A DNA stretch of 64,000 bases from Proales similis. Its lineage: Eukaryota; Rotifera; Eurotatoria; Ploima; Proalidae. Both the position numbers and the translations under genes were made by a program. Under the pieces are notes generated by a model. The model saw only the letters and a program-made list of their open reading frames with translations. It was not told the origin of the DNA and ran no database searches. Below, one piece after another: positions 54,411 through 64,000 of this stretch (within the stretch, counting starts at the first letter, position 1; each line of letters opens with the position of its first letter). The stretch covers positions 1,149,001 through 1,213,000 of the forward strand of contig JAGVRJ010000009.1 of NCBI GenBank assembly GCA_019059635.1, written 5' to 3'.

Positions 54411-54831
54411 TTGGCTGCGCGACGCTCTGTTCTGTAAATGACGCGTAAAAGAGGAGAGAGTAGTGAGTGCTATGTCGAATTGCAAACTGGTAAATTATGA
54501 AATCTGCATTCGAACATATCTAATGATACGGTCCTAGTAAATCTTGAAATCTAGTAATGTGATCGAGTAATAAAAATAACCGAACGGGTTCTAGGCGATG
54601 CTGCCAAGCTGAGCTTGGTGCAGTTTTTGACGTCTTAGTTCGCGCTATGCGCTTCTATTGACTGCACGAAAAGCAGAAATTTCCATCCCGTCCTTTTCCC
54701 ACTCTCTCTGTTCAAGACTATTATGCCGCCAAAATTCATTTAGTTCTTTGCAGGCGCCGCGCTCAGTTGAATGCGGACATACTTCAGCGGCAATAAAAAG
54801 CTTTTGCTTTTTGTTCGGGTTTATTTGTGGC
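54411..54831. other. Spacer between SLC5 transporter start and PDSS2 stop
   Basis: About 420 bp of mixed composition without an exon. It should contain the SLC5 promoter and the PDSS2 3' end. No clear motif beyond a possible 5'-UTR intron of the transporter gene. Confidence 0.45.
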
Positions 54832-56169
54832 TTAAATTGTGCTTTTCATGACGTGGAGAATTGATCTTAGCGAAACGATCGCCTTCTCGCCTGACTCATG
54901 ATTTTCGAGCTTGCTCAAGTTATTCAGCGCAAGGTCGTAATGAGTCATAAAGAGCTCTCGGCACTCTTTCAAAACGAGTCGATTTGTTTGCTCGAACGAT
55001 TCTGACGAATGCCGATGTTTATCCAAGAAGACGGCTTGCAGAACGGAACCACTGGCATAGACTGACGACTCGCTGCTCTTGAACTCGGCCATGTCGGACC
55101 AAATCTTTTGGGCGATGTCAAGATTTCGAGCAAAGTTCGAGGCCACCTCCTGGAAACGATCCGAATGACAGACAAGCAAAAGTGCCGCTCTGGCGCTGTT
55201 TGCCAACAAGCTCGACGAGTTCCTGGGTCGGAGAGACGTCAACAATGTGCACAAAGGAATTGCCTTAGCAACTTGACTTACTTATTTACAATTTGATACC
55301 AAATCCTAAGATTGCTTTGAGCTTCCGACTCGGCTTGCTGACCGACAAATATGCTCTCGGATATGGATGCAATTGCCTGGGACATGAGGTCCACCGCCTG
55401 AACGACGGACTTGATTAGCGATGCAAAATGCCAATCAGACTGTTCATACCTGAGTGTTTCTCAGTTTGGACAGATTGGTACAAGCGCTGGCGAGCAGGTA
55501 GTCTCCGCACAGAACAGCAAGCTTGTTTCCTTGGTCCATGTCTTGGTAGTCGTTCGGGTTGACCACGTCCAGGTCAACCACGCCTCGATGAATCTTGGAG
55601 CCCATGTAAATCATCTCGGCGATTTCGGCCAGACACCGTTGGGAATTGTGAATGCCGTCGGAGATGTCGACTTCGAGCACGGTCGAATCTTTTCTCGGTA
55701 TGCCAGCCGCCTTGGCGATCAGCAGTATTAGCAGTCCGTTCAGCTGAAGATTGCGTCTGGCTTCGTTGTCGCCGCCCGCGATTATTTGCCGCACCATCTT
55801 GATCAACGGATGCTTTGTTTTCATCAGTTTCCTCAGCAAGTTGGCGAAATTGGCCACTTCGTCCGAGACCAAGTAGCGCAGATTAAGAAACGACGTCGGA
55901 TAGCCGACCAGTTTCTCCGCGCTGCTCAATATTTTCGTCAGCTCTTTGTTCGAGCTGAGAGCACTGGTGTGTGAAAAGGTTCGAGCTGAAAGAGAGCTGC
56001 TGCCACTGCTGCTGCTCGCTTTTTCTTGGATGGTGGAATCGGCGCCTGAAACAGTGCGCGAGAGGGTCCAGTTGGTTTGTCTGGTTGCGGAGAATTCACT
56101 GGTACTTATGACAACTATGGATCGCAGTGTCTTGGGAGCACTGGATAATCTTCTCATAGCGGCCAGCAT
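54832..56169 (-). CDS. PDSS2: Decaprenyl diphosphate synthase subunit 2
   Basis: PDSS2 pairs with PDSS1 in mitochondria to make the polyprenyl tail of coenzyme Q. The ATG at 56169 gives MLAAMRRLSSAPKTLR, a basic, serine-rich start suitable for mitochondrial import. The core reads SAEKLVGYPTSFLNLRYLVS, HPLIKMVRQIIAG, LNGLLILLIAKAAGIPR, DGIHNSQRCLAEIAEMIYMG, HRGVVDLD and GNKLAVLCGDYLLASACTNL, all in the PDSS2 order. As is known for PDSS2, the aspartate-rich catalytic motifs of true prenyl synthases are absent, so it would need a PDSS1 partner. An intron after SKLRNTQ (about 55448) leads to AIASISESIFVGQQAESEAQ. A second near 55230-55280 leads to the helical C-terminus ending LHVMKSTI. About 400 residues. 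A TATA-like element sits about 70 bp upstream of the ATG. Confidence 0.94.
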
Positions 56170-56236
56170 CTCATCAAGACCTTGGCCTGCTCTTCAGGAT
56201 GCGAAGGCTCTCGGGGTCTTGAACACTGACTTGCGA

Positions 56237-56246
56237 GTTATATAAC
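56237..56246 (-). promoter_or_regulatory. TATA-box-like element upstream of PDSS2
   Basis: The palindromic GTTATATAAC is about 70 bp upstream of the PDSS2 ATG, a reasonable place for a core promoter with a 40-bp leader. It is a prediction from motif and position only. Confidence 0.4.
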
Positions 56247-56694
56247 ACAAGATGCTTTGGGCATACAAGCACCATAAAAGAACGCATGCATGCGCGCTAG
56301 TTCATTTATGCTCTCGACTCGTTCAGATTGCCCGCGTTTCAAATTTATGTTCCTAAACAGCCTGAAATGCCTTTGCGTTTCTCACTTTTGTCCATTCGAA
56401 CCCTTCAGCTCTGATCAGGTCAAAAACAAATTTGATGAGTTTGGTCTTTTATTCAAAAAAAAATTAAAATCGCCGAAAAGCATCAGAATTTTGTGTTTAT
56501 ATGCGTTGATATGAATCTGAATGTTTCAAGTGACGAGCGCAAAGAAAATCAAAAATTCAATTGACGAACGAGTCAAAGAACAGAAGTAAAGCGTAACCAA
56601 GTCGATAGAGTCGATCTAGTAGATAATGTACATATGAAGATGAAGATTAAATGGAAGCAAACAGAGACCGAGTCGCTTTAGGTGCAGGTTTGAC
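56247..56694. other. Spacer between PDSS2 promoter and PLEKHM2 stop
   Basis: About 450 bp, AT-rich, with no exon supported. It would carry the PLEKHM2 3' untranslated region and PDSS2 upstream elements. Confidence 0.45.
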
Positions 56695-59600
56695 TCAGTC
56701 GGCCAGCTGAATTGAATTTTCGATCATCTGATGCACCAATCGAACCCCTCGAATGCATCGCTTGCGCATTTCACTGCTCTTGCATCTTTCGATGGACAGC
56801 GAAATCTATTGGGCGAAAGGATGAGGGACGAGCCAGAGCAAATGGTTTAATGAGCGCCCACCTGAAACAGAGCTTCCCAAGCGTGCTGTAGAGCCGAGAT
56901 AAACTCGTTTCGCTCATCCTCGTCCAAAAAGTAAACAAACCAGAAACGAGTCTTCTTGTTCTCGGCGTCGTCGTGCTTTCACAAATGCAAAGTTCGAGTT
57001 TCGACCTGTAAATAAGCGATGCGCGCGCGATGTGCTTACCAGAATGCAGTAGAACGGATTTTGATTATCGAATGAGATTCGATTGATTTCCTGAAGCTTG
57101 ATTGCGTCCAACAAGCGATAGAAGCCAGTATTCAAGTCCTCGTGACAAAAGTAGACTCTATCGTCCGTGACTATTGAGCAACAGGGCAGGCACGAGTAGC
57201 TTGGCACATCCGTGTGGTGGTTCTAAACATGAGCCGTTAAAGTTTTTTCATTCTCAATCGACTTTTTCAATGAGAAAAAGAAAGCGTAGATTGAAGGCTC
57301 AAGCGAAACGAGTGATCAATTTTAATTAAAACGAGCAGCAGTTCTAGAGCTCAAGTCGATACCTTGAGGGTTTCCTTTACGAGTTAGTAGGGCAAGTAAT
57401 GGAGTGTTTAGGATGCAAAACGCCAACAAATTTGGAAAGGAGACAAACGTCTACTTACGCCAAGCGAGATGATTTTGCAGAAGCATTGAAGCCATTCGAT
57501 TGCTTCTGCTTCAGACCGGGCCGATAGATACAAGGCACTTGAGTTGGAAAGTATGAGCTCGATTGTGTGCGGCATCGAAGGGTTCGAGCTCTTTCGACAG
57601 CCGGCAAAATCTTCTCCGCTATTCAATTGATGAACTTTAACAGGCAGCAAGGCTCAAGTCTGATGAGGCTGCTTACTTCAATTTGATGACGTGGCTCGGC
57701 CGTTTGTCCTTTTTGCTCTCGTACTGCTTCAGTATGTCATTTCTGTCAAGTTGGAGACGTTAAACGCTGGACGTCTCGGATTTAATCGAACAAACTCAAA
57801 GTTACTTGAGCACAAAATAGGCTTTCTTCCAGTCGATCGTGTTCGAAGCGCCGGGCGAGGAGCCTCGCGAAAAATAAGAAAGGAAGCCTTCCTTGTGAAT
57901 AAGATAATTCACCGCGCTGCTCTCGTCTTCCCAGTAAACGAGAGAATAAGAGTTGACTGTCACGTCTTGTGGCTACAGTGATCGATATGCATCATAGAAT
58001 ATTGCGGAACACGTTTGTTAGTGAGCGCTTACACTTCGATTTTCATTGCTGGCAATGAATTTCTTGATGGCCAGCATCTGCTGGACGGCTTCATGAAATA
58101 CTTGAAGTTTGGGCAGCTTCGGATTGGTCAAGCGTGCCTCTAAAATGCCTTGTAAAATGTCCCTTGCAAAATGAACGGTTGAGAATAGAGTGCGAGAACT
58201 TTGAATTTAAAATTGATCTACTTGGTCAAAAGACGGGAGGCTGTCGTGATCCAGCTGTTTTGACGCTTGTTAAGACAAACGAGATGAAATGCCTGGTCGG
58301 CCAACGAGGCGTCTATGTAATCTATTTGAGCGTGGCTAACGAAGCCGAGTTTTCTGAACCGAGTCACATTCGTCGCCTCGCTCTCCTCCGTCTCCTTCTT
58401 GGCCAGGAAGTAAACACCTGCGGTGGTGATCAGCAGACTGATAAACTCGAGCTCTCCTTGCGCGTGTCCCCGCGTCACATTGTAAAACTAAACCCAGTCG
58501 GTTGGTTAAGCTCGAACAAGATCCCATTCATTCGCTTACTTTGATGAGATCTTCCTGTGGTCCGTTTTGAATTATGTCCAGCGAGAGCACCAGCTTTGTG
58601 TTGTTATCCAAACTTGAGCGAATATCAGCGATTCAAAATAATCTAAGAAAATCTGACTGAAAATGGATCATACTCGATAGAGTGGCGAATATTTTGCGGA
58701 TCGGACTGCACTTGCGAGTAGAGCTCGTCAGCAGCTTCATCGCCCACGTTCGAGTTGACCGTCGACGTTAAAGACGCCCGCGACACCGAGCTGAGCGATT
58801 TGTCGCGGCTCGGCTCGTCGATCGCCTCCATAGATGCGGTCATGTGGTGCTCGATATCGTAAACGCTCGTCTCGTTGTCGCTGGTCAAATTGGCCATCAC
58901 TTGAGAGTTGTCGTAGCTCTTGTAGATGCTCTTCATGTCCTCGACACACTTGTCCATGTTCTGAGTCGCCTTTTCAATAATCTCCGAGTAGCTCTCAATG
59001 TGTCGAAGCTTCTTGTCGAACTTCTCCGACGCTTGCAGCGAACTGCTGATCAATTTACTCTCGGCCGACGAGGTCGAGTCAACTGGAGATGGCGGCTTGG
59101 AGCTGTGCGGCCGGCTCTCTTGCTTTCCCATTCGTGTCGAGTTTTCCATCTTAAGACGTCCGATTTCGGTCTCAATCTTCTTTTCTTCTTCTTCTTCTTC
59201 TTCTTGAATCTCTTGCTCGTTCGAGCTGGCATTCACTCTCTCTTCGTAGTCTGCAGACACATTCAGGCTGTCCATTTGAAGACTCAGCTCTGTGCCGGTC
59301 GTGTCATTTGGCCTCGCTTCTTCCTCGATCTGCTTGTTGGATAGAGGCAATGGAGAGTTTCGTGCGTGTGTGCTTATTCGCGATCTGCCAGCGCTTAGTT
59401 CACCGTCGTCCTCGTTCGGATAAGAGTTGTAGTCGCTCAAGTAGTTCAGAGACGAGACTGTAGATGCGTCGAATGAGTCATGCAGAAGGCGGCCTTTTGA
59501 ATTTTCTTCTTCTTCAAAGTTGATCGAGTTTATGCGGCCTTTTTTCATCTTCTTTTGATTAAACTGCTCGACATTGGAGAAGGAAGAAGAGTTGCGCGTG

Positions 59601-60540
59601 CGGTGCTCTGCCTTTTGTTGGCTCGCGCCTATGCCGGGTGAGCTGATCTCCATTAGTTTTGTCTTTGAATTGCTTTGAAAAGAGACAAGAAACAATTCAA
59701 AAGATCGCAATTCGAGTTTACCAATGAGCTTGTCGATGAGCTGAGAATTTGTTCGACAAGTTGCCTCTTCATGCTCAGATGAGGTGGCCAACACGATGTA
59801 TCCAGGTAGGGCACGTCCTGAGTTTGTTGTTGAGCAAATTAGAATTTCAAATTCAAATTCAAAAAGCAATTACGTTCTGAAGTTTAAATTTCACATTCTC
59901 GAGTCCGGCCAACAAAGTGACAAGCAGGTTGAGAGCCTAGATTCAATCGAGAGGAGTCTTTGAATCGGCCGACAATTTATTCAACTCTTAATCAGACCTG
60001 AGTATCGGTAAGGAGCGATGAGCTGTTGGCGTAGAGGCGAGAAACGATCTTGTTGTTGTCTATTACGCATCTCAAATAGCTTTCCATCAGGTTGTCGTTT
60101 AGCGCGTGGTAGATCCAGGCGCGGCACTTTCCGAATTGCGTGTTCACATTGAACAGAGAATTTAGCTCTTTGACAACGTCTTGATGTGCCAGTTCGACAA
60201 CCAGCTTCCAATAGGCGTCCTCGCGCGATTTGAGTCTTTGTACAGAGCAAGAATTCAGCAACCAGGACTTCATTCTCCTTCTCATCACTTACCCGAACAT
60301 GAAAATCTTGTCAAGCTGTTCGCACAGGTCATGCACTTGGTAGTCACTGTTGGAGAGCTGCTGCTCGTAGTTATCCAAATAGGCTTTCTGGGCAGACTGA
60401 ATGGCGCGCGTCAGTTCACTGGTGAGATGATGCTTTCGCAAGAAGAGCGCATGGCTGACCTTGCTGGCGCCGTTCTGGCCAGCAGAGGTCTTGGACGTTT
60501 TGGTCTGTGCTTGACCTTTGCGGTTCATGGATGCTTCCAT
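56695..60540 (-). CDS. PLEKHM2: PLEKHM2 (SKIP) homologue: RUN domain and PH-type C-terminus
   Basis: PLEKHM2 links lysosomal Arl8 to kinesin-1 and moves lysosomes outward. The ATG at 60540 gives MEASMNRKGQ. The RUN domain spans exons at 60540-60295, 60240-60000 and 59943-59880 (QVHDLCEQLDKIFMFG, CRAWIYHALNDNLMESYLRC, ALNLLVTLLAGLENVKFKL). A DVPYLDTS exon follows. A large low-complexity exon (about 59680-58670) holds a glutamate run (59175-59205). The C-terminal half matches the family: HAQGELEFISLLITTAGVYF, FVSHAQIDYIDASLADQAFH, VTVNSYSLVYWEDESSAVNY, the PH part KKAYFVLK and PHTIELILSNSSALYLSARS. Then come PSYSCLPCCSIVTDDRVYFC and HEDLNTGFYRLL, ending MIENSIQLAD and TGA at 56697-56695. I do not see the W-acidic (WD/WE) kinesin light chain motifs known from the human protein. 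About ten introns, mostly short. Confidence 0.92.
59175..59205. repeat. (CTT)n / glutamate-coding tract in PLEKHM2
   Basis: Near-perfect trinucleotide run encoding seven glutamates then KK on the minus strand, in the disordered middle of PLEKHM2. Confidence 0.85.
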
Positions 60541-60943
60541 ATCAGCCGCGTCTAATTCATAACTTTACAATGATCTAGGAGCGAATTAAAAATGCGGCCA
60601 ATTGCTTGACTATTCGCTGCAGTGCTCGCGATCATATGAGCCTTGGCTTCTACCAGCTCTTGTTTATCTCTTCTCTGCTCCCCCCTTCCCCGTCTCTAGT
60701 CATAAATTGACTAGAAGAACAAAAAAATAAAAGTAAAGAGAAAAGAGAAAATTAAAAATAGCAATCTGTGCATTTATAATTTCGAATGCAAACTTTGCAA
60801 CCGCCAAAGTCAAAATAAACTAAACAAACGAAGGCCGTTTGTATGAATATGCCCCGTGTCCTTGAGCAAAAGTCAATTAGGGCGTCTGAAATTCTGGGAC
60901 GGCTGGCGTAAAAACGCGCTCAGATTTATTTCGGCAATAATGA
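60541..60943. other. Spacer between PLEKHM2 start and ADCK1 stop
   Basis: About 400 bp. A minus-strand AATAAA (plus TTTATT at 60925-60930) lies 14 bp past the ADCK1 stop. The rest is A/G-rich and holds no exon. Confidence 0.5.
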
Positions 60944-62900
60944 TTAAAAGTTGAAAAAATAGAGGAACCACTGGAAAAGGAATATTTTAAACAAATAGAA
61001 TTTCTCGCTGAAGAGAGAATAGAATTTTGAGTTGTAGTTGGCGAGCAGGCCTCTTTCGTTCGTGGATAAAAGTGCTCTCTCGTGAGAGTTTATAAGTTTG
61101 ACGCAGCATTTGGTCAAGTGGATGAACGAGCTGCTCGAGTCGCGTGTGCGCAAAGAAGTCTCAATGCCTCTGAGGAGATCGTTGGTCTTGAACAGAAGGA
61201 GCATTTCACGAGGCACACGGTTGAGAACAATGGATATCTCTCTGAGATAGCGAGACGCCTCGGCCTTGATTTCGGCGCCCTATCAAGAGTTGAATGCTCA
61301 ATTTATACGTCGCAGAGTGATTGTGAGCGAAAGCAGCTACCTCGTCCTGGTTGAAGCCGACTTTGTCTATTCCTTGATTGATCGCATTCCACGAACGACC
61401 GGTCACAATGCAAGCGAACAGACCGAAATAATCGCCGACGTTAAAAAGCTGCGAAAGGTCTTCGATTCTTTTCACGTTCTTCTCAAGAATGGCCATCCAC
61501 ATCCGCGCGTAGTCGTATCTGAACTTTTCGCTCAGCTCCTTGAAAAGCGTTCAGCAATTTTGACTGAAACTCAATTATCGCCAATTATGAAAGAGCCTAC
61601 TTGGTAAAGACCGTGATCGAGCAGCACAATCTCAAACTCACCGGACTTTTTCGCCGCATTGACCAGAACATTGCCCGGATGCGGGTCGCAATGCACAAAT
61701 CCGTGCGAGAATATCATTTGACTGAATATTTCGCCCAGGCGCTGCGTAATCTAAAGCCAAAGTAAGTTGGCCGGACTCGGCAAGAGGGTCGAGTTGTTGC
61801 CTCACTTTGTTCGGATTGATGCCGTTAGCTTGGATTTTGGCTTGGTCGTCGACTCTGTAGCCGTGGCAGAACTCCATGGTCAGAACACGGTCCGAGCAGT
61901 ATTGCCAGTAAACCTTTGGAACCTAAACGCTCCGATCTCATGAAAACGGTTTGTACGGCGAGGGAGAATACCGATCTCACTCACTTTGACATAATTTAGA
62001 TTTTTGAGCATTTTCCCGACCTTCTCAATGTTGCTGGCCTCGTTTAAAAAGTCAAGTTCGATCGGCAAATTCTTCTTCGTCTCTTCGGCAAGCCAGACAA
62101 ATTGAAAGCTGGGAAAGACTGCGGCCAGGCAGTTCACCAGAAACTTGTCCGAAACAATTAAAAGAGCTCTCTTTATAAACAAGAGGCCAGACTCACTGTC
62201 ATTGTTTGAATGTCAGCGTGTGAGTTTTTCTTCACCGTTGGATGTTGAATTTTGACGGCCACCACCGTTCCGTCCTTGAGCACTGCTCTATGGCATTGAG
62301 CCAAGCTGGCAGTCCCAATCGGCTTGCTATCGATTTGCACGAATATGTCGCCTATCTGCGATCGATTGCAGTTTAATAAGCCTCATTAGCAACAAGGCCT
62401 CATTGCGCACTTACACTACACTTCAAGTCTTTCTCAACCGTTTCGAATAGTTCGCTCACATCAGACTCGGGCGCCTTGTTGTGCAGCTCTTTCATTGTGT
62501 TGACGTATTCGGGAGGAAGAAGGTAGTCAAGGCCTCCGATGTGCTGGCCCACTTTGATAAATGCTCCGCCGTTCTTACAAAACACATTCTTCAGCCTGTT
62601 GGCCGACCTTGAATGAATTTGTGACAGCCTCGCTTCGTACTCGTCCGAACTGGCGTCCAAGCCCCAAAGATTCCACTTGTAATCGATCGCGATGTTCACA
62701 GCCTTGAGACGGCCGCAAGTTTAGCAGAGGGAATTCGCAACTCTTTGGCCGAGCGTGAAATTTACAGCAAAAGCGGCTCGTCCGAATCTAACTGGTCCGA
62801 TTGAGTTGTACTCTTTGGCAAAGTAATTGTCAAGAACAAAGTGACCGGCAATGGCCGCCGATGTCGTTCCAACTGCGCCATACTTCAACAGCCTGAACAT
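60944..62900 (-). CDS. ADCK1: ADCK1: mitochondrial UbiB/aarF-type atypical kinase
   Basis: ADCK1 belongs to the UbiB family of atypical kinases and acts in mitochondria, where it affects crista structure and lipid balance. The ATG at 62900 gives MFRLLKYGAVGTTSAAIAGH, a likely import/membrane segment. After a 68-bp intron comes AVNIAIDYKWNLWGLD. The defining motif of the family, KxGQ, is present (GGAFIKVGQHIGGLDYLLPP). Next are KPIGTASLAQCHRAVLKDG (the Ala-rich nucleotide loop), VAVKIQHPTV (catalytic-site Lys), FQFVWLAEETKKNLPIELDF and LTMEFCHGYRVDD. HGFVHCDPHPGNVLV (catalytic loop) and EIVLLDHGLYQ (DFG-like metal site) follow. The C-terminal exons give LFACIVTGRSWNAINQGIDK and PREMLLLFKTNDLLRGIETS, ending LYFFNF with the stop at 60946-60944. 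About 500 residues. All key residues look intact. Confidence 0.95.
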
Positions 62901-63169
62901 TTCAAGCGACCTTGACCATTTAAATTACAGCGACTGAAATGGTCTCTTGAAAAAGAATAATCCCAAAGTCAAGTGGGAATTTCTTTCTTAATCAAGTACT
63001 TAATCTTCAATATTGAAAGTGAATACACTCGTAAACGTTCATTTTTGAAGAATTTTTTTTTTATTGAATATACGGTGATGATCTATGAATTGGTTTTCTC
63101 TTTTTTGTGTGTGTAAGGTGTTCTAGAGTGAACTGAATCTAATCGTTTGTCGATTCACTTCGAAGCTTC

Positions 63170-63531
63170 TCACAGTTTTCCGTTGGCGTACTTGTAGAGA
63201 TTGCTTCCGGTGACCACCAGCAAGCCCAAACTGCTCACAATAGCCACAGTTGTGAGGAGCTTGTCAGTCGAGGTTTTCCACCAGAGAGGCACCTGTTCCA
63301 TGTCGGCCTGCGATTCAAAAGCGAGCGGTCAAGAACAAAAAAGCCAACGAGAGAGGCGTTAAGAAAGCCGACCTCGAAAAGTTTCTGATTCTCCTTCAGC
63401 TGAGCGACTCGCTTGTCCATCCAGCGCTGAGCAAACGTCTTGTCTTGCTCATAGACGAAAGTGGACTTGTTTCGGGCGATCACCTGGCGCGCTCGTCCCA
63501 ACACCAGTAGGCTTCTGTTAGCGACCGACAT
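63170..63531 (-). CDS. COX7A: Cytochrome c oxidase subunit 7A-like protein
   Basis: A small single-helix subunit of complex IV in the mitochondrial inner membrane; COX7A-type proteins can also link complexes III and IV. Exon 1 (63531-63373) encodes MSVANRSLLVLGRARQVIAR, a good mitochondrial targeting sequence, then VAQLKENQKLFE. Exon 2 (63307-63170) encodes ADMEQVPLWWKTSTDKLL and a membrane helix (TTVAIVSSLGLLVVTGSNLY), ending KYANGKL. The join is in phase across a 65-bp intron. The signature KENQKLFEADxxQVPLWWK matches the COX7A pattern of KLFQ...VPVYLKGG followed by one helix. Total 98 residues, typical for the precursor. A minus-strand AATAAA lies about 105 bp downstream (63060-63065). The short length leaves some room for another COX7A-like (COX7RP) assignment. 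Confidence 0.8.
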
Positions 63532-64000
63532 TCTGATCTTTTGCTGTCTAACAATGTAAATAGAGCAAGTTTTAAAATTTCCAACACAGAAGCAAGAAGG
63601 CAACTATTAAGCGTCATGCATACTCAATAGACGAACAGAGTCGGCAGTCTAACGCGTGCAGTAGATTCGGTTGCAAGCATTGCAAATGCATAATTTATTG
63701 CTCTATTCGCCTAATTCGCTCAAGCCAACTATTGCATTTGTCTTGCACGATTTTGTGAACAAATGTTAACAAACGTTGTTTTCAAGCAGCAATTTCAAGA
63801 ATTGGGCGCCATTTCCCCAAACGTCTTTCGAAGTAAACGACAAGGGAGGCGATAATTTTATTCATTTCTCTTCATCCATCTGCCAACTGATTTAGAGATC
63901 TGCTTGTTTAATTCAGATCAAACAAGTGGCCGTAACGCACTCTTAATATCATGTAAGTTAAATTTGCCTTTTCTCTTTCAATATTTCAATGCTAATTTTC
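63532..64000. other. Right edge, upstream of COX7A
   Basis: About 470 bp with the COX7A promoter. At the far end ATG at 63952 overlaps a donor-like GTAAGT (63954-63959), which could be a start codon cut by an intron of a plus-strand gene beyond the window. This cannot be tested here. Confidence 0.3.

Overview
The window is nuclear DNA of an animal. Genes are split by many short GT-AG introns, mostly 50-80 bp with a few of several kb. The set includes an innexin, a Piwi Argonaute, a three-Ig lachesin/DIP-like cell-surface protein and a trypsin-like protease. An innexin together with a lachesin/DIP-type protein points to a protostome invertebrate. DZANK1, a gene tied to cilia, fits a lineage that keeps motile cilia, perhaps a spiralian, but the phylum cannot be settled from this sequence. 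No transposon, CRISPR array, rRNA or convincing tRNA was seen.

Layout. Positions 1-4111 hold the N-terminal part of WDR81 (minus strand, running off the left edge). TDP1 with an N-terminal PBZ zinc finger follows at 4430-6585 (minus). Then comes a gene-poor tract, 6.6-16.3 kb, rich in microsatellites, with one candidate small secreted peptide (9024-9666, plus). The lachesin/DIP-like gene is at 16345-18957 (plus). A large Lbc-family RhoGEF of the ARHGEF28/AKAP13 type occupies 19992-35477 (minus, long introns). After about 3.5 kb without a clear gene come Piwi (39002-42482, plus) and, tail to tail with it, a secreted trypsin-like protease (42579-43808, minus). DRAM (44093-45123) and a one-exon innexin (45683-47194) are both minus.

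From 48.2 to 63.5 kb six minus-strand genes lie head to tail with gaps of only about 270-530 bp: DZANK1, an SLC5 monocarboxylate-type transporter, PDSS2, PLEKHM2, ADCK1 and a COX7A-like subunit. Three of these act in mitochondria (coenzyme Q side chain, UbiB-type kinase, complex IV), and the transporter would supply oxidisable substrates. WDR81, PLEKHM2 and DRAM all belong to endosome-lysosome biology.

Products were recognised by remembered family sequence and by joining exons across introns by eye with reading phase checked. Exon ends are therefore well supported in the conserved parts and tentative in the low-complexity parts of the RhoGEF. I found no clearly new system. The most unusual items are the PBZ-TDP1 fusion, the mitochondrial clustering, the acidic insert in the innexin, and two orphan exons.
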